Positions 1 to 6,597 of a stretch of 21,266 nucleotides of DNA are shown one piece after another. Source of the DNA: Chloroflexota bacterium (lineage in GTDB: Bacteria; Chloroflexota; Limnocylindria; Limnocylindrales; CSP1-4); the NCBI GenBank assembly GCA_016200745.1, contig JACQEF010000018.1:1-21266 (forward strand), given 5' to 3'. How positions within the stretch are numbered: position 1 is the first letter of the stretch; each line of letters begins with the position of its first letter. The notes under the pieces were generated by a model. The model was not told where the DNA came from. It made no database searches and saw only the letters and a program-made list of their open reading frames with translations. The translations under genes were made by a program, and so were the position numbers.

Positions 1-1
1 C

Positions 2-862
2 GAGCAGCTCGTGCGCGCGCGCCGCGAAGAAGTGGTCCGGGAGCAGCAATCCCAGACTGACCGCCTCAAGGATCTGGAAACTCGCGGCCAGGCACGGCTT
101 ACAGCTCTCCGCAAGAGCCTGCCAAAGGATATCGTCGCAGCCCTGGACTCCCTTGAGAAGGCGCACGCTGATGCGGGCGCCAGCACTGAGTCGAACGTCA
201 AGAGAATCAAGGCTCGACTCGCCGAGTCCCGCCCCTCGCCAGAAGGCGATACCCAGATCCATCCGGGCCTAGCCGGCGGCCACCTTGTCGCACCGAGCTC
301 GCTCGGGTGGTTTACGCCCTACTACGGCACCTTGCATTGGGACAACGGCAGTGTTGTCTGGCAGGGCTACTACCCAGGCAACATCGACCTGTGGGATGCG
401 TGCAACGGCAGTGGCTCGGGCATCTTCGGCACCGGCGCCTGCGGTGGCAGCATCGTGATGGACTGGTGGTTCACCTACGTCGCCCCGCAGAACCGCAACT
501 ACGGCCACACGATCTGGGTGCCGTTCCACGGGTTCTACATCATCTATGCCGATGATGGCTTCTGGGATTCGAAGGAGGCACACGCCCGCATCGATCTCTC
601 GGCAGTCGGCTACCAATACAACTACAAGGCTGGCGGCGGCACGAATGTGTTTGACATGGACAGCCAGAACATCAACGTCAACGACCGCTTCGACGGTTGG
701 CGAACCATGTACTACGCGGACCTGCTCGGGGCTGACCGGGCCTATCTTCGGGTCAGCGCGTCGTTCTACGTCTACGCCCGGGGCGGCGGATCGACGGCTC
801 AGTTGAACTTCAGTGACGGTAACGCCAACTACATCGGCACCCCTTGGGTGTATGTGGATTAG
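2..862 (+). CDS. Hypothetical protein, coiled coil plus aromatic-rich C-terminal domain (5' partial)
   Basis: The frame is open to the left edge of the window, so the gene probably starts outside it; the first in-window start is GTG at 11. Counting from that GTG, residues 1-75 are charged and Lys/Arg/Glu/Ala-rich (for example RREEVVREQQSQTDRLKDLE), consistent with a helical coiled coil. Residues 90-283 are rich in Trp, Tyr, Gly and Asn (WFTPYYGTLHWDNG, DWWFTYV, GYQYNYKAGGG) and look like a beta-rich extracellular or carbohydrate-binding-like fold. No signal peptide is visible, but the true N-terminus is missing. I do not recognise a family. There is no same-strand neighbour downstream. Certainty is good that it is coding, because protein-like composition is sustained to the stop; function is unknown. 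Confidence 0.7.
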   Translation, partial: EQLVRARREEVVREQQSQTDRLKDLETRGQARLTALRKSLPKDIVAALDSLEKAHADAGASTESNVKRIKARLAESRPSPEGDTQIHPGLAGGHLVAPSSLGWFTPYYGTLHWDNGSVVWQGYYPGNIDLWDACNGSGSGIFGTGACGGSIVMDWWFTYVAPQNRNYGHTIWVPFHGFYIIYADDGFWDSKEAHARIDLSAVGYQYNYKAGGGTNVFDMDSQNINVNDRFDGWRTMYYADLLGADRAYLRVSASFYVYARGGGSTAQLNFSDGNANYIGTPWVYVD

Positions 863-1552
863 CCGTCCGCAAACGGCAGGCCACGGCACCCAAATCCGGT
901 CCGCGTCCAGCGATATTCCGCCTCAGGGGCCGGCCGTCGTTTCTGACCTAGCGAAGCCCGGCTCTTGAGAGAAGCATAGACGTACGTGGGAGACCGGCGG
1001 CGCTCGGGCGGGACTCGCCCGCGACGCCGGTCGTCCCGTCGTAGTCCTGCCGTCCGCCTAGTCCTTGGCTCGTTAGCGTGCGATCTGCGAGGCAACTTCG
1101 GCTCCTCGCACCGGAGGGCTGGCCAGGTGGCCGGCCCTCCAAGAGAATCGCTGCGGCTTTGGCCCTGCTGCCTGGTCTGAAGTAGGCACTGAGCTTGGAA
1201 CCGTCAGCGGTACCGATCGTTACGCGGTAGCACTGAAACGGCCGGATCTCCAAGATCTCCTCGTAGAGCAACTGGATCATCGTCGCTCTGGTCGGCGGCT
1301 TGGCCTTGGCCCAGCCCCAGGCGAAGTTGCGGATGCAGTCGATCGCCTTCGTGCCGTCCGAGAAACATGGTTTGCGCATGGCAGCGATCTGGGCCATTTA
1401 GCGAGTCCGCCGAGCGGCCTCTCCTCGCTGTGTCGCTGGACTGCCCGTCCCAAGGTCGGCTCGAGATTGGCACTGTGTCTCGGGATTTCGCCGCACGGCG
1501 GTTCAAGCCGTTTCTCGGCGAGCCGACGCTCACAAACTCGGAACGCGCGTCA
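863..1552. other. Gene-poor stretch with one weak ORF
   Basis: About 690 bases between the unknown protein and the sugar-kinase remnant. No RNA gene, repeat array or recognisable domain is seen. Several frames are open on both strands, but only the minus-strand ORF ending at 948 has partly protein-like composition and is listed separately. Together with the kinase remnant next to it, this looks like decayed or insertion-worn DNA. Confidence 0.5.
948..1397 (-). CDS. Weak hypothetical ORF
   Basis: An open frame of 149 codons. Residues 7-90 (around CIRNFAWGWAKAKPPTRATM and LLYEEILEIRPFQCYRVTIG) look protein-like, with G/C-rich third positions. The last third is low-information Arg/Ser/Gly sequence like out-of-frame DNA. 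A TAA lies directly before the ATG at 1397 and no convincing ribosome binding site precedes it. It could be a real short gene, the 5' piece of a decayed one, or chance. No family is recognised. Confidence 0.3.
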   Translation of the reverse strand: MAQIAAMRKPCFSDGTKAIDCIRNFAWGWAKAKPPTRATMIQLLYEEILEIRPFQCYRVTIGTADGSKLSAYFRPGSRAKAAAILLEGRPPGQPSGARSRSCLADRTLTSQGLGGRQDYDGTTGVAGESRPSAAGLPRTSMLLSRAGLR

Positions 1553-2164
1553 TCAGCCCGGATTCAGCGCCTTGAGGAGACCGTCGCGCAAGCGCAACCA
1601 GCGTTCGTAGCGCTTCGACTGGATCTGTTGGCCGCCAGCGAAGGGCATCGTGGGTGCTGCGGCACCGATGGCGCCCCATTGGGCGCCATCGAATACGGGG
1701 ACGGACTGCGTCGCGCACGCGGCAAGGACGGCGTCGCCGAGCGCGGCGTCGGCTGCCGGGTGCCAGGTCTGCGCTGTGCCGAGTGTGTCGCTGACGAGCT
1801 GGCGCCAGAATGCGCTCCGGGCGCCGCCCCCGGTCGCCACGAACCGCTGGGCCGCGGGTTCGAAACCTCCCACCTCGAGCCCGGCACGGATCGAGAAGGC
1901 GTAGAACTCCAGGAGCGCACGATGGAGTTCGGCTCGACCGTGGCTCGCGTCCAGCCCGACGATCGCCGGAAGCCGCGCCGGTTGGCCGGGACGCGCATGC
2001 GCCAAGAAGTAGGGTACAACGAACGGACTGTCGATCGAGACGGGCAGCTCGGCGGCCTCTGCATCGAGGCGAACGATCGCGGTCTCGGTCGAGGTTGGCC
2101 CGGACCGGATCCCTCGCGCCGCCTGGCGTTGCGTGGTCGTTACCGGATTGCCCGAGGTCACCAA
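1553..2164 (-). pseudogene. FGGY-family sugar kinase, C-terminal remnant
   Basis: From about residue 33 to the end, the frame matches the C-terminal ATPase half of xylulokinase/gluconokinase-type FGGY kinases: a PYFL segment, a GLDASHGRAELHRALLEF helix region, the nucleotide-binding RFVATGGGARSAFWRQLVSD motif, and an ALGDAVLAA helix. FGGY kinases are about 480-520 residues; here roughly 200 remain and the N-terminal substrate-binding domain is absent. The motif usually reading GERTP is AHARPG, which also suggests decay. The first about 30 codons (VTTTQRQAARG) do not resemble the family and probably mark the breakpoint, close to the divergent tRNA-Gly. A working kinase is not expected from this fragment. 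Confidence 0.75.
1666..1691. repeat. Perfect 11-bp inverted repeat with 4-nt loop
   Basis: CGATGGCGCCC at 1666-1676 and its exact complement at 1681-1691 enclose CATT. It lies inside the kinase remnant, encoding the FDGAQWGAIG region. It has no T tract, so a terminator role is not supported. Confidence 0.7.
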
Positions 2165-2169
2165 GGCCG

Positions 2170-2198
2170 TTGGCGAGGCGGCACGGGTTCGCTAGAAT
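2170..2198 (+). promoter_or_regulatory. Promoter of tRNA-Gly
   Basis: TTGGCG at 2170-2175 (4 of 6 to TTGACA) and TAGAAT at 2193-2198 (5 of 6 to TATAAT) are separated by 17 bases. The -10 ends 14 bases before the tRNA 5' end, the expected place for a short leader. Confidence 0.6.
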
Positions 2199-2212
2199 GT
2201 GGCCTCTCCCGA

Positions 2213-2288
2213 GCGGGAGTAACTCAGTTGGCAGAGTGTCAGCTTCCCAAGCTGAATGTCGCGGGTTCGAGCCCCGTCTCCCGCTCCA
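2213..2288 (+). tRNA. tRNA-Gly (anticodon CCC)
   Basis: A full cloverleaf can be folded. The acceptor GCGGGAG (2213-2219) pairs with CTCCCGC (2278-2284), followed by discriminator T and an encoded CCA (2286-2288). The D arm contains AGTTGGCAGA. The anticodon stem TCAGC/GCTGA (2239-2243/2251-2255) encloses the loop TTCCCAA, giving anticodon CCC at 2246-2248, which reads GGG. The T arm contains GGGTTCGAGCCCC. T at the discriminator position is typical of bacterial tRNA-Gly. Its 5' side faces the truncated kinase gene. Confidence 0.95.
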
Positions 2289-2425
2289 CTTCCCCTCTCC
2301 ATGAGCCGGCAGGACCTACCGGACCAACCATTCAGTAGGCCGGCAGAGCGTCGTGCACGGCGAACCAGGCCTGGCGTGCATCGGCGGCGCGGGCGAGTTG
2401 ACCGTGGTTCATCACGCTGATGACA

Positions 2426-2877
2426 CTAACGGACGGCCAGATCAGCTGTCGCGGTCCCGGTCCGGCGAGCCGCTTCGCAGCTCACGGTCACGAGGGCCGT
2501 CTGCGGGTCGGTGTTGTTTCCGACGGTCCAGGCCCATGTGACCTCGCCCGAGGAGTTCGCCGTTTTGGGGTCGAGGCCCTTTGCTTCGAACTCGCCAGAC
2601 TGGTACACCACGCTGATCGGGCAGCTCGCCCGCTTGGCCGTTCGCACCTTGATGGATGCGCGGTCGCCAGGCGAGACGGTCTTCGGAGCCTGGGTGGCCT
2701 TCACCGGCAGCGGGACGAGCGTCGCAGTCGGTTCTGGCGTGGTCATCGGCTCGTCGCTTGCCAGGAGTTGGAGCGGGGCCTGGGACGTCGCGTCGGTCGC
2801 CCCTCTTCTCCCGAGCAGGCTGTGAACAACGCGGCCGTTGCGAGGACGAGGATCACGCGGAGTCCATTCCGTCTCAC
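2426..2877 (-). pseudogene. Ig-like lipoprotein with a one-base frameshift
   Basis: GTG at 2877 overlaps the stop of the upstream ion-channel gene as GTGA. From it the frame reads a lipoprotein signal: MRRNGLR, a hydrophobic stretch VILVLATAALFTA, then Cys21 (lipobox LFTAC). That frame stops at a TGA 19 codons after the cysteine. A second frame carries the rest: a Thr/Pro linker (TTPEPTATLVPLP) and a roughly 80-residue Ig-like domain (SPGDRASIKV ... GEVTWAWTVGNNTDPQTALV) that includes two cysteines, ending at 2426. Adding one G to the GGGG run (complement of CCCC at 2800-2803) joins leader and domain into about 150 continuous residues. Either the gene is recently broken or the sequence has an indel error. 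An ATG at 2911 would extend the second frame upstream, but over non-protein-like sequence. Confidence 0.7.
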
Positions 2878-3641
2878 AGGCGTCGCACCAACTCAAGAGA
2901 CTTGGCATCAAACTCGTCCGGCGTGACCACGCCCGCGTCGCGAAGACTGACGAGTTCGCGGAGGTGATTGAGTGGCCCGTTGTCTTCTCGCTCTCCCTGC
3001 GTGGCCACCAGGTAGCTGGCCATCGTGGCGGTGATGGCGCCGAACAGTCCGATACCGAGGATCATGAGAACGCTGGCGAAGATCTTTCCCTCGGGCGTCA
3101 CCGGATAGACGTCCCCGTAGCCCACCGTCGAGAGCGTGACGATCCCCCACCACAGCGCGTCGAGTGGACTGGTCACACACTTGCTGATGCCGTTCTCGGC
3201 GAGGTAGTAGCCGACCGAGCAGACGACCATCACCGCGAGCCAAAGGATGATCAGTCGAGCGAGCCCACGATGGTTGGCCACCCGATCGAGACCGTTGAGC
3301 GCTCGGTAGGCGCCCGAGAAGGCGCGGACCATGCGCAGGAGCCGAAGGAGCCGCAGCACGCGCAAGCCCCTGACGGTAGGGACCAGGGCCACGAGGTCGA
3401 CCCAGTGGCCGCGCAGGTAGCCCCTCCGATCGTGGGCCGCGAGGAAGCGCGTCGCGAACTCGCCGGCGAAGACGATCGCCAATCCGACGTTCGCGACCGA
3501 GAGAATCGCGTCCCCGATCGGGCCCTCCTCGGGCTCGGCGAAACCGACGACGACGAACAGGATGGCAAGGCCCGCGAAGGTCAGCTCCCAGGCGATCTCA
3601 TGCCTGGCGATGAACGAGTTGTACTTGTCGCGCAGGCTCAT
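2874..3641 (-). CDS. Voltage-gated potassium channel with SHOCT tail
   Basis: A 255-residue six-helix ion channel. Positively charged S4 is at residues 91-106 (RGLRVLRLLRLLRMVR), the pore helix and K+ selectivity filter TVGYGD at 172-177, and S6 follows (VLMILGIGLFGAITA). The C-terminal 30 residues (HLRELVSLRDAGVVTPDEFD) match a SHOCT oligomerisation motif. It should act in the cytoplasmic membrane as a tetramer moving K+ in response to voltage. I chose ATG 3641, preceded by GGGGGA at 9 bases and matching the usual MSLRDKYN start. GTG at 3671 overlaps the nuclease stop as GTGA and is a possible alternative adding 10 residues. The stop overlaps the next gene's GTG. The family is certain; the partner role is inference. 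Confidence 0.92.
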   Translation of the reverse strand: MSLRDKYNSFIARHEIAWELTFAGLAILFVVVGFAEPEEGPIGDAILSVANVGLAIVFAGEFATRFLAAHDRRGYLRGHWVDLVALVPTVRGLRVLRLLRLLRMVRAFSGAYRALNGLDRVANHRGLARLIILWLAVMVVCSVGYYLAENGISKCVTSPLDALWWGIVTLSTVGYGDVYPVTPEGKIFASVLMILGIGLFGAITATMASYLVATQGEREDNGPLNHLRELVSLRDAGVVTPDEFDAKSLELVRRL

Positions 3642-3667
3642 CGGTCTGGGTCCCCCGGATCTGCGGT

Positions 3668-4540
3668 TCACGGTGCGTAGATGACTTGCAGGGTGCGTGT
3701 CGTCGCCTTCTCGTTGTCGACGCGGAAGCGGAGGCTGTTGCGACCGCTCCTGAGCTTGACCTCCAGGGACCAGCTACCGTCCGAGGCGACGCGGGTGCTC
3801 TGGTCGGGCGCGTTGGAGATGTCCCGGACGACCCTGCTTCCAGCAGGCGCCGTGCCGCGCACGACAACGGTCTTCGTGGTCACGGTGGCTCCATCCACCG
3901 GGCTCAGGAAGGTAATCGGCCCAGCGCCCCACAGGCCACGGTCATGCTCGCGGGCGTCGACCTGGGCCGCGAGGTACAGGTCGACGTACTTGACGTCGGG
4001 CGGGTAGGTCGACACGCGGGCGTAGCCATCCCGCACGAGCTCGAGATCGACCAGCCGCCACGTCGCGCCGTCGTGCAGCCAGACGTGGCGCAGCAGGCGC
4101 CCGTATTGGTCGGTCTCGGAGACGTCCTTCTCGAGAACGACGGTCGCGCCCTCGACGAGCGCCCGGTTTGCGTCCGCGGACTCACGACCCATCCACTCGA
4201 CCGGGCTGCCCGGCTTGACCGTCTCGGGCGTGTCCATCCCGATGTAGCGGAGACGCTCGCCGCCACGACCTCGATCCACCACGATCGTGTCGCCGTCGAT
4301 GACCCGGACGACGCGGGCCACTTCGGTTGGTCCGGTGGGCGCGAAGTCCGCGGAACCGGGCGAGGCGCTCGCAGCTTCGGCCGGTGCCGAGGATGGCTGT
4401 GGTGGTGCGCTCGAGGTCCGGACGGGCGTCCCGGTCGCCGGCTGACCCGCGCACGCGGCCACCACGCCAACCAGCAGGACAAGCGTCAAGAACGGACGGC
4501 GCACGGCGTGCCCGTCAGCGCGAAAAGGAACTGGATTCAT
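3668..4540 (-). CDS. Thermonuclease (SNase)-like lipoprotein with C-terminal Ig-like domain
   Basis: From ATG 4540 the protein has 290 residues. A basic N-terminus and hydrophobic segment end in the lipobox VVAAC (Cys30), so it is probably a lipid-anchored exported protein. A Ser/Pro/Ala-rich linker follows. The SNase domain spans about residues 73-205, with VIDGDTIVV, LRYIGMDTPE and DQYGRLLRHVWL carrying the counterparts of staphylococcal nuclease Asp21, Arg35, Asp40, Glu43 and Arg87 (D84, R98, D103, E106, R148). The last about 80 residues (FLSPVDGATVTTKTVVVRGT) look like a bacterial Ig or glucodextranase-B-like sandwich. Predicted role: Ca2+-dependent cleavage of extracellular nucleic acids. 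A longer frame to 4606 exists but adds unlikely sequence ahead of the signal peptide. It is the first gene of the operon. Confidence 0.9.
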   Translation of the reverse strand: MNPVPFRADGHAVRRPFLTLVLLVGVVAACAGQPATGTPVRTSSAPPQPSSAPAEAASASPGSADFAPTGPTEVARVVRVIDGDTIVVDRGRGGERLRYIGMDTPETVKPGSPVEWMGRESADANRALVEGATVVLEKDVSETDQYGRLLRHVWLHDGATWRLVDLELVRDGYARVSTYPPDVKYVDLYLAAQVDAREHDRGLWGAGPITFLSPVDGATVTTKTVVVRGTAPAGSRVVRDISNAPDQSTRVASDGSWSLEVKLRSGRNSLRFRVDNEKATTRTLQVIYAP

Positions 4541-4738
4541 CAATGCCCACGTCGGCGAGCCTAGACGTTCGCCGGGGCCCGGACAACGGGCCGTCGGTCT
4601 GGCCACAGCTCTCGGTCACGTGGGCGGCGTCGGCATCCGCCGGCATCGCTTTGAGCGCCAGGACATCAACCGATGCGACTTACCGTGCCGCCTCCGCCCC
4701 GATCCCGACGCCCGTCCCGCCAGGCGACGCGGAATCGA

Positions 4739-5008
4739 CTATCCCCTCCGGGGCCCGGCCTCGACGACGGCGACGGCCACCGCCTGCCGTCCGAGGAACG
4801 ACCGCGCCGACAATCCGGTGGCGTCGGCGTAGTGGACAATCGCCTCACAGACCTCCACGTCGGAACCCCCGGCATCGAGCATGACCTGGACCAGGTCGGC
4901 CTCGACATCGGGATCGCCGGCAACGCCGCCGGAAAGATCGACAAGCACCCGGCCGCCCTCGGGCAGGACGCATTCCATCGTCCCCTGCGAGGCTTCGTGG
5001 GCAGTCAT
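4739..5008 (-). CDS. Small hypothetical protein, translationally coupled
   Basis: 89 residues starting at ATG 5008, which overlaps the stop of the preceding gene as ATGA. The product is acidic and contains MECVLPEGGRVLVDLSGG, a helix-rich centre (EADLVQVMLDAGGSDVEVCE) and YADATGLSARSFLGRQAVAV. There is no signal peptide or membrane segment. The frame is open further upstream to 5113, but that part overlaps the previous gene and is less likely to be used. I do not recognise a family. The ATGA overlap strongly suggests co-expression with the 86-residue partner, possibly as a complex; that is inference. Confidence 0.65.
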   Translation of the reverse strand: MTAHEASQGTMECVLPEGGRVLVDLSGGVAGDPDVEADLVQVMLDAGGSDVEVCEAIVHYADATGLSARSFLGRQAVAVAVVEAGPRRG

Positions 5009-5265
5009 GTCGGTTGAGATGAGCTTCGCTGTGTGGCGATCCAGCGCAAGCCTGCAGACCAGAAGGCCCGGGATGCCCGTCGGATGCGCGATCGGCGTGC
5101 CTGGCTCTCCCATCTACCGACCCAGTCCTCCGCCTCGACCGCCGAGATGTGGCCGAACGAAGCAAGGCGCTGAACGACCACGGCCCTCCGCGCGAAGTAG
5201 GGGCGATCCGGATCGGGCGAGAGGGCCATGTCCGCAGCGTAGGCGCTGACGTCCTCGGTACCCAT
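5005..5265 (-). CDS. Small hypothetical protein
   Basis: 86 residues from ATG 5265. The N-terminal part (SAYAADMALSPDPDRPYFAR, VVQRLASFGHISAVEAEDW) is clearly protein-like and helical. The C-terminal part (RRASRAFWSAGLRWIATQRS) is basic, with spaced aromatics. No cysteine pairs, membrane segment or known motif is seen. It is the first of a two-gene unit with the ATGA-coupled downstream gene. A GACGG just before the start is at most a weak ribosome binding site, so the start is not firmly set. A toxin-antitoxin role cannot be argued beyond size and overlap. Confidence 0.6.
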   Translation of the reverse strand: MGTEDVSAYAADMALSPDPDRPYFARRAVVVQRLASFGHISAVEAEDWVGRWESQARRSRIRRASRAFWSAGLRWIATQRSSSQPT

Positions 5266-5391
5266 ATCCGTCGGGCCGCCGGATGTTGCATGGTCATGAA
5301 CATGGCGTCTTGTGGGCGGCGTCCTCGCCCTGGCGCCGTGCCTGGTCGATTATTGGCTACCGCCCGGTGGCCGTTCCGGGCGAGGATTCGC

Positions 5392-5976
5392 TCAGGGTCT
5401 GCCGCCAAGCAGGCCCGACAGCGCCGTCTGCAACTGACCGGTCGAGGCCTGGACCTGGGCGTGGTCGGGGACTGCGCCGCCTGGCGTCAGGGTGTTGATC
5501 ACGTCCGGCAGGACCGCCGCCACGCCCTGGCTTACCTGCTCGGGCGGGAGGCCCGATGAGGCAGCCAGCTGCGCGATCTGCTCGGGCGTCAGGAGCTGCT
5601 CCACCTGGGCTGCCGTGATCGGCTGGTTGGCGCCGGTACCGACCCATGACTGGGCCACGTCGCCCATGCCCTTGGCGTCCATCGCGTTGACGAGCTGATG
5701 CATGCCAGACTGACCGGCACCCGACTTGCCGCCGAGCATCGCGAGGATCGCCGGCAGGAGAGCGGGGAGCATCGCGCCCAGGCCGCCGCCCAGCATGCTG
5801 CCCATGCCGCCACCCACGGCGTTGCCGGCGCCCGCCCCGAGGCCGGCGCCCAGGACCGAGCCAAGCCCACCCTGGCCCATCAGGCCCCCGAGCAGATCGC
5901 CGATCCCGCCAGCCTGACCGGTCTGGCCGGTCTGGCCTTGCCCGCCGCCGGTGATGCCCTTGAGAAGGTCGTCCAT
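5392..5976 (-). CDS. YidB-like (DUF937) protein
   Basis: 194 residues. Residues 1-85 are Gly/Met/Leu-rich low complexity (GGIGDLLGGLMGQGGLGSVLGAG) with QTGQTGQ repeats. The C-terminal half is diagnostic of the YidB family: DVAQSWVGTGANQPITAAQVEQLL, IAQLAASSGLPPEQVSQG, and VLPDVINTLTPGGAVPD. The biochemical role of the family is not established. The start is preceded by GAGG at about 8 bases. The YegP-like gene lies 66 bases upstream on the same strand, so the two are probably co-transcribed. Confidence 0.92.
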   Translation of the reverse strand: MDDLLKGITGGGQGQTGQTGQAGGIGDLLGGLMGQGGLGSVLGAGLGAGAGNAVGGGMGSMLGGGLGAMLPALLPAILAMLGGKSGAGQSGMHQLVNAMDAKGMGDVAQSWVGTGANQPITAAQVEQLLTPEQIAQLAASSGLPPEQVSQGVAAVLPDVINTLTPGGAVPDHAQVQASTGQLQTALSGLLGGRP

Positions 5977-6042
5977 CGCTGGTCCTCGCTCTCGATGGGA
6001 GGGTCGCGCTCCACGAGGGTGACCCTCCTGGCCGTCCGGTGT

Positions 6043-6228
6043 CTACTCGCCGGTCTCGTCCTCCACCTTGGCCCCGGGCGCGTTCTTCTGGACGGACTCG
6101 ATCCCGTTCTTTGCGGCGGACTTGCTGTTGTACATCTCCGAGGTCGCGATGGTCTCGCCGTTACCCGCCTTGAGCACGAAATGGTACTTGCCGCTGGTCG
6201 CCTTCTTGAGTACGAACTTCCCGGCCAT
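6043..6228 (-). CDS. YegP-like (DUF1508) protein
   Basis: 61 residues from ATG 6228, a single DUF1508 unit: KFVLKKATSGKYHFVLKAGN, GETIATSEMYNSKSAAKNGI, ESVQKNAP. This beta-beta-alpha repeat family is small, cytosolic and of unknown function; E. coli YegP has two units and one-unit forms are common. The start is chosen because GGAGG lies 8 bases before it and the family begins at this residue; a longer frame to 6285 adds unrelated sequence. It is followed 66 bases later by the YidB-like gene. Confidence 0.92.
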   Translation of the reverse strand: MAGKFVLKKATSGKYHFVLKAGNGETIATSEMYNSKSAAKNGIESVQKNAPGAKVEDETGE

Positions 6229-6316
6229 CCTCGGGTCCTCCAGAAGCCCCTGCCTGCCGGCACATGCGGCAGCGCGGAAGGCCAACCGCCAGTGTCTCGC
6301 GGTCGTGTCGCGCTAC

Positions 6317-6331
6317 ATGACGGGCCGTCAT
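6317..6331. promoter_or_regulatory. 15-bp palindrome, possible operator
   Basis: ATGACGG and CCGTCAT flank a single central G. It lies about 90 bases upstream of the YegP-like start on the minus strand, in otherwise non-coding DNA, so it may be a regulator site. No matching -10/-35 pair is clear, so this is tentative. Confidence 0.3.
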
Positions 6332-6423
6332 CTCCGTCCGGGCTCTCGTCCGGGGTTTGGCCGAGAAGACCGTGAAGCACTACACCGTTCGAGGTCGAGG
6401 TCGAGGCGGAGCGCCGCCGCGAA

Positions 6424-6576
6424 GTGTTGGCGGATTCGATGCGCGACAGTCGCCGGGCGCGCGTCATCGACGACGAGGGCGCCCAGGAGCCGTCGCAGGT
6501 CGGCGCGTCGGACGGCGGCCGGCGCCTCGCCGAGTTCGCGGCGAGCCTCCGCAACCGGGCCGGCCAGCGCGCCTAG
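6424..6576 (+). CDS. Possible small hydrophilic protein
   Basis: A frame after a TGA at 6373 reads FEVEVEAERRREVLADSMRD, RRARVIDDEGAQEPSQVGAS, GRRLAEFAASLRNRAGQRA, which is more protein-like than the competing frame through the same DNA. The first available start is GTG at 6424 (50 residues), preceded by GGAG at 12 bases; ATG 6439 is an alternative. The protein-like sequence extends upstream of any start, which suggests a 5' truncation, a frameshift from the frame beginning at 6357, or chance. No family is recognised. Confidence 0.3.
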   Translation: MLADSMRDSRRARVIDDEGAQEPSQVGASDGGRRLAEFAASLRNRAGQRA

Positions 6577-6597
6577 CCGGCACCGGGGCGTGGGTCC

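Noticed and set aside
1367..2338. 323-codon plus-strand frame across the kinase remnant and tRNA
   Set aside because: It runs through the tRNA gene and opposes the FGGY homology, so it is not a real gene.
5005..5265. Toxin-antitoxin pair
   Set aside because: Only size and overlap point that way; no known toxin or DNA-binding motif is visible in either protein.
6391..6406. GAGGTC tandem units
   Set aside because: Only two and a half copies, explained by Glu-Val codon repeats.
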